Assembly (NCBI RefSeq): GCF_009834345.1
Contig: NZ_CP035042.1
Span: 1,240,001-1,304,000 of the forward strand
Source of the DNA: Billgrantia tianxiuensis
Lineage (GTDB): Bacteria > Pseudomonadota > Gammaproteobacteria > Pseudomonadales > Halomonadaceae
Reading direction: 5' to 3'
Length of the DNA stretch: 64,000 nt
Below the pieces are notes generated by a model. It was not told the DNA's origin. It worked only from the letters and a program-made list of their open reading frames with translations, and ran no database searches. Shown in pieces: positions 60,248 to 64,000 of this stretch. The translations under genes and the position numbers were made by a program. The first letter of the stretch is position 1. Each line of letters opens with the position of its first letter.

Positions 60248-61584
60248 TCCGGATCCCCGTCAGGCATCTTTACCCATAGCACATAGCGGGTTCCCTCGGT
60301 TTCTTCGAAACGGATCAGGCGCTCGATCAGGTGCTGGGTCAGCTGCTTGCCTTCATTGAGCAGCAACATTCCGCTTTCAGAGTGCAGGTCGCGTACCAAA
60401 ATCATGCCGGGTTCGAGGCGACGCGAATCGAGCGACTTGATAGCGGCGCCCCCCAGGCCAAGATCAGGAGCCTGCTCGATGCACAGTGTCACGAATGCCT
60501 CGCACATTGCGGGGTCGTAGACTCGGCCTGACAGCTTGCGTAGCAGTTTCAGGGCATCATCCCGCGGCAGGCGACGCTGTAGCACCATTCCCCGTTGGAG
60601 TTCGATGAAGTCAACGGCGAGTCCCAGCAGGCGTGCTCCATAGGGTATCTCTTCGCCCTTGAGCCGATCGGGGTATCCGCTACCGTTCCAGCGCTCGCGA
60701 TGATGGCGGATGACTTGCGCCGTATCCTCGAGATAGTCGAGCGCCATCAACAGGCCTTCACCTGTCACTGGGTATCGCTTGTAAACTTCACGATCCGTGG
60801 TGGATAGCCTATCGGAGGGGGTGGACAGCAGGCGGTCGCTCCAGGTCATCTTGCCGAGGTTGTAGAGCGATGCCGCCATGAGCAAGCTGCGCTGTGATTC
60901 CTCATCGCACTGATGAGTCTCCGTAAAGGCCTTGATCAGATCCCTGACCTGGGTATTGGTTTGCAGATTGCGTGGTAGCCTCTGATTTATCAGGCTGGAA
61001 AAGACCTGGGTTGCCGTCACATAGCTTCGCTTCAGCTCACCGTAGGCCAATTCCAGCATGTCGGCGACTTGTTGAAGCTCGCTGGTACGAATCTGAACCC
61101 GCTCTTCGAGGTGCGCATTGAGTGAGCTCAGCTCCTGGTTCTGAGCCTGCGTCAGCGCTTCCAGGCGGCGACGCTCGCGTTCTGCCAGTTGATGTTCCAG
61201 GGCCTGCCGAATGGTGAGGCGTAGCTCATCATCGTTCCAAGGCTTGGAAATATAGCGGTAGATTTGCCCTTCGTTGATGGCACGAATGGTCGAGGTCAGG
61301 TCGGCGTGGCCGGTCAGCATCAGGCGCCGGCAGTCGGGCCAGGTCTGCTGGATTCGGCTTAACAGCTCCGCGCCATCCATGCCAGGCATGCGTGAATCCG
61401 ACACCACCAGGTCGATGGGCTCATTCTGCATGATCTCCAATGCTTCCTCACCATTGTGAGCCATCAACAAGCGATAGCCCTCCCGACGCAGGACCCGGCG
61501 TAGCGCCTGAAGAATGTTGGGCTCATCGTCCACCAGCATCAAGCTGGCGACAGGAGCCTCGGAGTTCACGGTCATTGCAGTCAT
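60244..61584 (-). CDS. Response regulator with degenerate HD-GYP output domain
   Basis: A 446-aa two-domain regulator. The receiver has LMLVDDEPNILQALRRVL, phospho-Asp in LVVSDSRMPGMDGAE (~63) and SKPWNDDELRLTI. A coiled coil follows (~130-190), then an HD-GYP-like domain: the HD pair expected in HDIGK is replaced by YN (SLYNLGKM, ~240), while RHHRERWNGSGYPDRLKGEE with the GYP loop is kept. Without HD the metal site is incomplete, so it may bind rather than cleave c-di-GMP. The receiver is clearly related to the one ending the adjacent GGDEF-EAL protein. Its stop overlaps the ATG of that gene by four bases. Confidence 0.87.
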   Translation of the reverse strand: MTAMTVNSEAPVASLMLVDDEPNILQALRRVLRREGYRLLMAHNGEEALEIMQNEPIDLVVSDSRMPGMDGAELLSRIQQTWPDCRRLMLTGHADLTSTIRAINEGQIYRYISKPWNDDELRLTIRQALEHQLAERERRRLEALTQAQNQELSSLNAHLEERVQIRTSELQQVADMLELAYGELKRSYVTATQVFSSLINQRLPRNLQTNTQVRDLIKAFTETHQCDEESQRSLLMAASLYNLGKMTWSDRLLSTPSDRLSTTDREVYKRYPVTGEGLLMALDYLEDTAQVIRHHRERWNGSGYPDRLKGEEIPYGARLLGLAVDFIELQRGMVLQRRLPRDDALKLLRKLSGRVYDPAMCEAFVTLCIEQAPDLGLGGAAIKSLDSRRLEPGMILVRDLHSESGMLLLNEGKQLTQHLIERLIRFEETEGTRYVLWVKMPDGDPE

Positions 61585-61608
61585 GCTGGCCTTGTACGGT
61601 AATGTTAC

Positions 61609-62450
61609 TTAGTCTGAGTGATGGGCAGTCTGGGTAATGGGCAACCAGACGCGGAACCGACTGCCCTGGCCCTCATTGCTTTCCACTTCGATATGCCCAC
61701 CGTGCTTCTGCACAATGCTTGAGGACAGCGCGAGCCCGAGGCCCGTGCCTTCCCCATCGTCTTGGTAGTGAAGAAAGGTTCGAACAGGCGCCCGATATGC
61801 TCGGACTTGATACCGCGCCCGCTATCTTCCACTTCGAACCAGACCATGTCGTCCGTACGGCCAGTGCTCAGGGTGATGGTTCCTCTGCCTTCGATCGCAT
61901 GGGCGGCATTGGTGAGCAAGTTGAGGGCTACTTGATTGAGCTGGGAAGGCAGGCACTCGATCTCGGGGATGTCTCCATAATTTTTTACGATATCGGCCTT
62001 ATATTTCAGCTCGTTACTTGCCAGGCTCAGGGTCGAGTCGAGTCCACGGTGCAGGTCGGCGGGCAGGAAGGTTTCTTCTTCAATATGCGAGAAATCCTTG
62101 AGCGCAGTAATGATGTTCTTGACCCGGCCTATTCCTTCTTCCGATTCGCTTATCAGGGCCTGTACATCCTCCCGGATATAACTGTATTCGAGCTTTTCGA
62201 TAAGGCTTTTCAGTTCCTCGAGGCTACTCACTTTTTCTGCTGCATCGATGATCTTGATCAGATCCTCGACATAACCTGCCAAAGCCTTGAGGTTGGAAAA
62301 AACGTAGCCAATGGGGTTGTTGATCTCATGCGCTACTCCAGCGGCAAGCTGGCCGATAGCCGCCATCTTTTCGGCTTGGAGTAGTTGGGCGTCGACCTCG
62401 GCGAGGTCACGTAGCAAATGTTTCGTCTGGTTCATGGCGAGTTCCGGCAT
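61609..62450 (-). CDS. Soluble sensor histidine kinase (frameshifted)
   Basis: A ~280-aa cytosolic kinase with no membrane helix. DHp H-box [20 protein letters not shown] (~41), N-box [16 protein letters not shown]1 [11 protein letters not shown]-box [10 protein letters not shown]. After that the frame shifts near 61757 (one base missing, GG read as G); with it the sequence reads [15 protein letters not shown] and ends [12 protein letters not shown] at 61609. It lies 24 bases upstream of the HD-GYP regulator and in the same direction, so it most likely phosphorylates that receiver and perhaps the one on the GGDEF-EAL protein. ATG 62450 (GGAAAG upstream) or ATG 62435 could start it. Confidence 0.82.
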
Positions 62451-62633
62451 GCGTGTCTTTCCGGGGCTGGCGCTTCGCACTGCGTCGTGCCAGGGGCGAC
62501 GGGAGCAGAAGGATGAGCCTGACCATGATATCGGCGTTTTCTGGCTACGCTTTAGGTAGAATTAGAAATCTTTCTGTGGCTGGCTCTTTCACGCCAGCCT
62601 TCACCCCAGCCATGGACCTCGGCCAAGCGGCGC

Positions 62634-64000
62634 TCAGACTGTCGCTGGCAGGGCTTCCTGGGGACCCAGGGTTCGCAGCACTTCCTCCGTGGTCGTCAAG
62701 CCTTGCTCCACCTTGGCATGGGCGTCTGCGAGCAGCGGGTGGGGGGAGTCGCTGCGGACGAGCGCCTGTAGTTCCCATGGGTTACGCCCACTGGCAATGG
62801 CGCTGCGTAGAGTGTCGGTGATCAAGATCACCTCGTAGAGGCCTATGCGTCCCTCATAGCCACCATGGCATCGGTGACAGCCCATTGCTTGCCAAGCCGC
62901 AATCGGAGGCTGGGCGAAGGGGCCCCCAGAGCATCGCAGGCCGTGGGCGGCACCGGCTTGCGGCAGTGTTCGCACAACCTGCGTACCAGGCGCTGCATGA
63001 CCACGGCATTCAAGCCGGAGGCGACCGTAAGCAGATCGGCGGGAGGCGTGAGCAGCCGTGCGAAAACATCGGCGACCGAGCTGGCCGTGATGGTCGTCAG
63101 CACCTTGCCGCCATATGCCGCCGTGTGCATGGCCTTGGCGATGACTCCGCTGTCCCGATGATCGTCCAGCAGTACGACATCGGGATGCTGGGCAAGTACG
63201 GCATCGAGCATGTCCGCTGAGCTATCGTGGTAATCCCGCACCGGTCTCGTTTGGGTCGCCCTATCGTTGGCGTACTGAGTGGGTTGTTCGATGGAAATAT
63301 GGTGGCTCGATGAAGGACCATCCCTGAGCAAGGCGTGCAGCAGCATGGACTTCCCGCTGTCCGCGGGACCGGCGGACAGGATCATGCCCTGGGGCCTGGC
63401 GCTGGCGTGTCGCAGCAGGCGCAGGTGCTCCGCTGAGAGCCCCAGCTGTTCCAGCGCGAACACGGCGCTATTGCGTGGAGCAAGCCGAACGTAGACTTGC
63501 TCGCCATGAGTCGTGGGCAGCGTCGATACCGTCATGTCCAGGATGGACATGGGGGTTTTGACGGTAAGGTGGCCTTCCTGGGGCGTTTGCTGTTCGGCCA
63601 CGTCCAGCTCGGCCATGAGCTTGAGGCGGGATACCACGGCCACCAGCAGGCTGGAAGGAATCTGGATGGTATCCTGCATGATGCCGTTGATACGATAGCG
63701 CACTGAGATCGCATCCAGGCGGGGCTGTATGAGAATCCCTCGGGCACCTGCGTTGACGGCTTCGAGCAAGATGCCATTGGTCAAACGAACCGCAGGCGGC
63801 TCAACCGAGCTGGTGAGGAGTTGCTGGAGGTTTTCGGCAGATTCGGAATCGTCGAGGACGATCTCGATGTCCTCATAGGGATCTTCTTCCTCTGCGGCAG
63901 TATCGTTCAGCCACATGTAGCGTTCGGCAGCCTCTTCCAGCTTTGCCATCAGTTGCTCGACCCGACACAGCAAGGGGCGAATGGTACAGCCTGTTGTCGT
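62634..64000 (-). CDS. PulE/GspE/PilB-type secretion ATPase, 5' end outside window (frameshifted)
   Basis: Hexameric ATPase of type II secretion/type IV pilus systems. The N-terminal domain (RPLLCRVEQLMAKLEEAAER) continues past the right edge; the frame has no stop there, so the gene is partial. Seen are GILLEAVNAGARGILIQPRL, Walker A AGPADSGKSM, a modified Walker B HPDVVLLDDHRDSGVIAKAM with Asp where relatives have Glu, and the zinc-type pair LCEHC and, after the frameshift, GCHRCHGGYEGRIGLYEVI. The join is a run of four G (62919-62922, plus strand); one more base restores LGAPFAQPPIAAW. The altered Walker B and the lack of pilus genes nearby make a canonical pilus motor uncertain. Confidence 0.78.

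Overview
The window reads as high-GC gammaproteobacterial chromosome. The mix of TRAP and sodium/solute symporters, a Pseudomonas-type aerobic nicotinate pathway, AzlCD, chemotaxis and c-di-GMP genes fits Halomonadaceae (Halomonas sensu lato). That placement is inference, because no 16S or other marker gene is present.

Layout. 1-7712: housekeeping genes (a partial histidine kinase, a PQQ-type sugar dehydrogenase, an AEC permease, an ABC exporter, a Na+/solute symporter and a YceI-like protein). 7858-20305: a tRNA-Ile2(CAU) gene followed by a ~12.4 kb defence island. The island ends at a degenerate copy of the tRNA 3' half. It carries a type I restriction-modification operon with an embedded GIY-YIG protein (hsdM, hsdS, GIY-YIG, hsdR) and a two-gene OLD-nuclease/UvrD-helicase pair that matches Gabija. 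No integrase is visible. 20493-32481: a catabolic island that looks directed at guanidino compounds or related amides. It holds an AruI-type ThDP decarboxylase, an aldehyde dehydrogenase, a YtcJ-type amidohydrolase, a LysR regulator, an AbgB-like M20 hydrolase, a TRAP transporter, a cupin, a gutted ureohydrolase and a CobW GTPase. 32672-47507: a complete nicotinate catabolic locus: nicX, symporter, nicB and nicA leftward; nicC, nicD, nicE and nicF rightward; nicR; then a second molybdopterin subunit with xdhC and mocA maturation genes. 47958-55764: a lipoprotein, a secreted nuclease, azlCD with an XRE-cupin regulator, pncB, a chemoreceptor and a YciE-like protein. 55942-64000: a signalling block (GGDEF-EAL-REC, REC-HD-GYP-like, histidine kinase) and a partial PulE/PilB-type ATPase.

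Three points stand out. First, nicotinate hydroxylation appears divided between a membrane-anchored tri-haem NicB whose molybdopterin domain is truncated and degenerate and a separate intact molybdopterin subunit. Both are tied to nicC by a shared operator-like motif (GGTGTATAC...) found in front of all three transcription units. Second, the guanidinobutyrase-like gene retains only its first ~40 codons and last ~16 codons. Third, ten genes between 20.8 and 63 kb are broken by what looks in every case like one missing base, usually in a short homopolymer, while the first 20 kb has none. These are more likely read or assembly errors than real pseudogenes, so I annotate them as one gene each.
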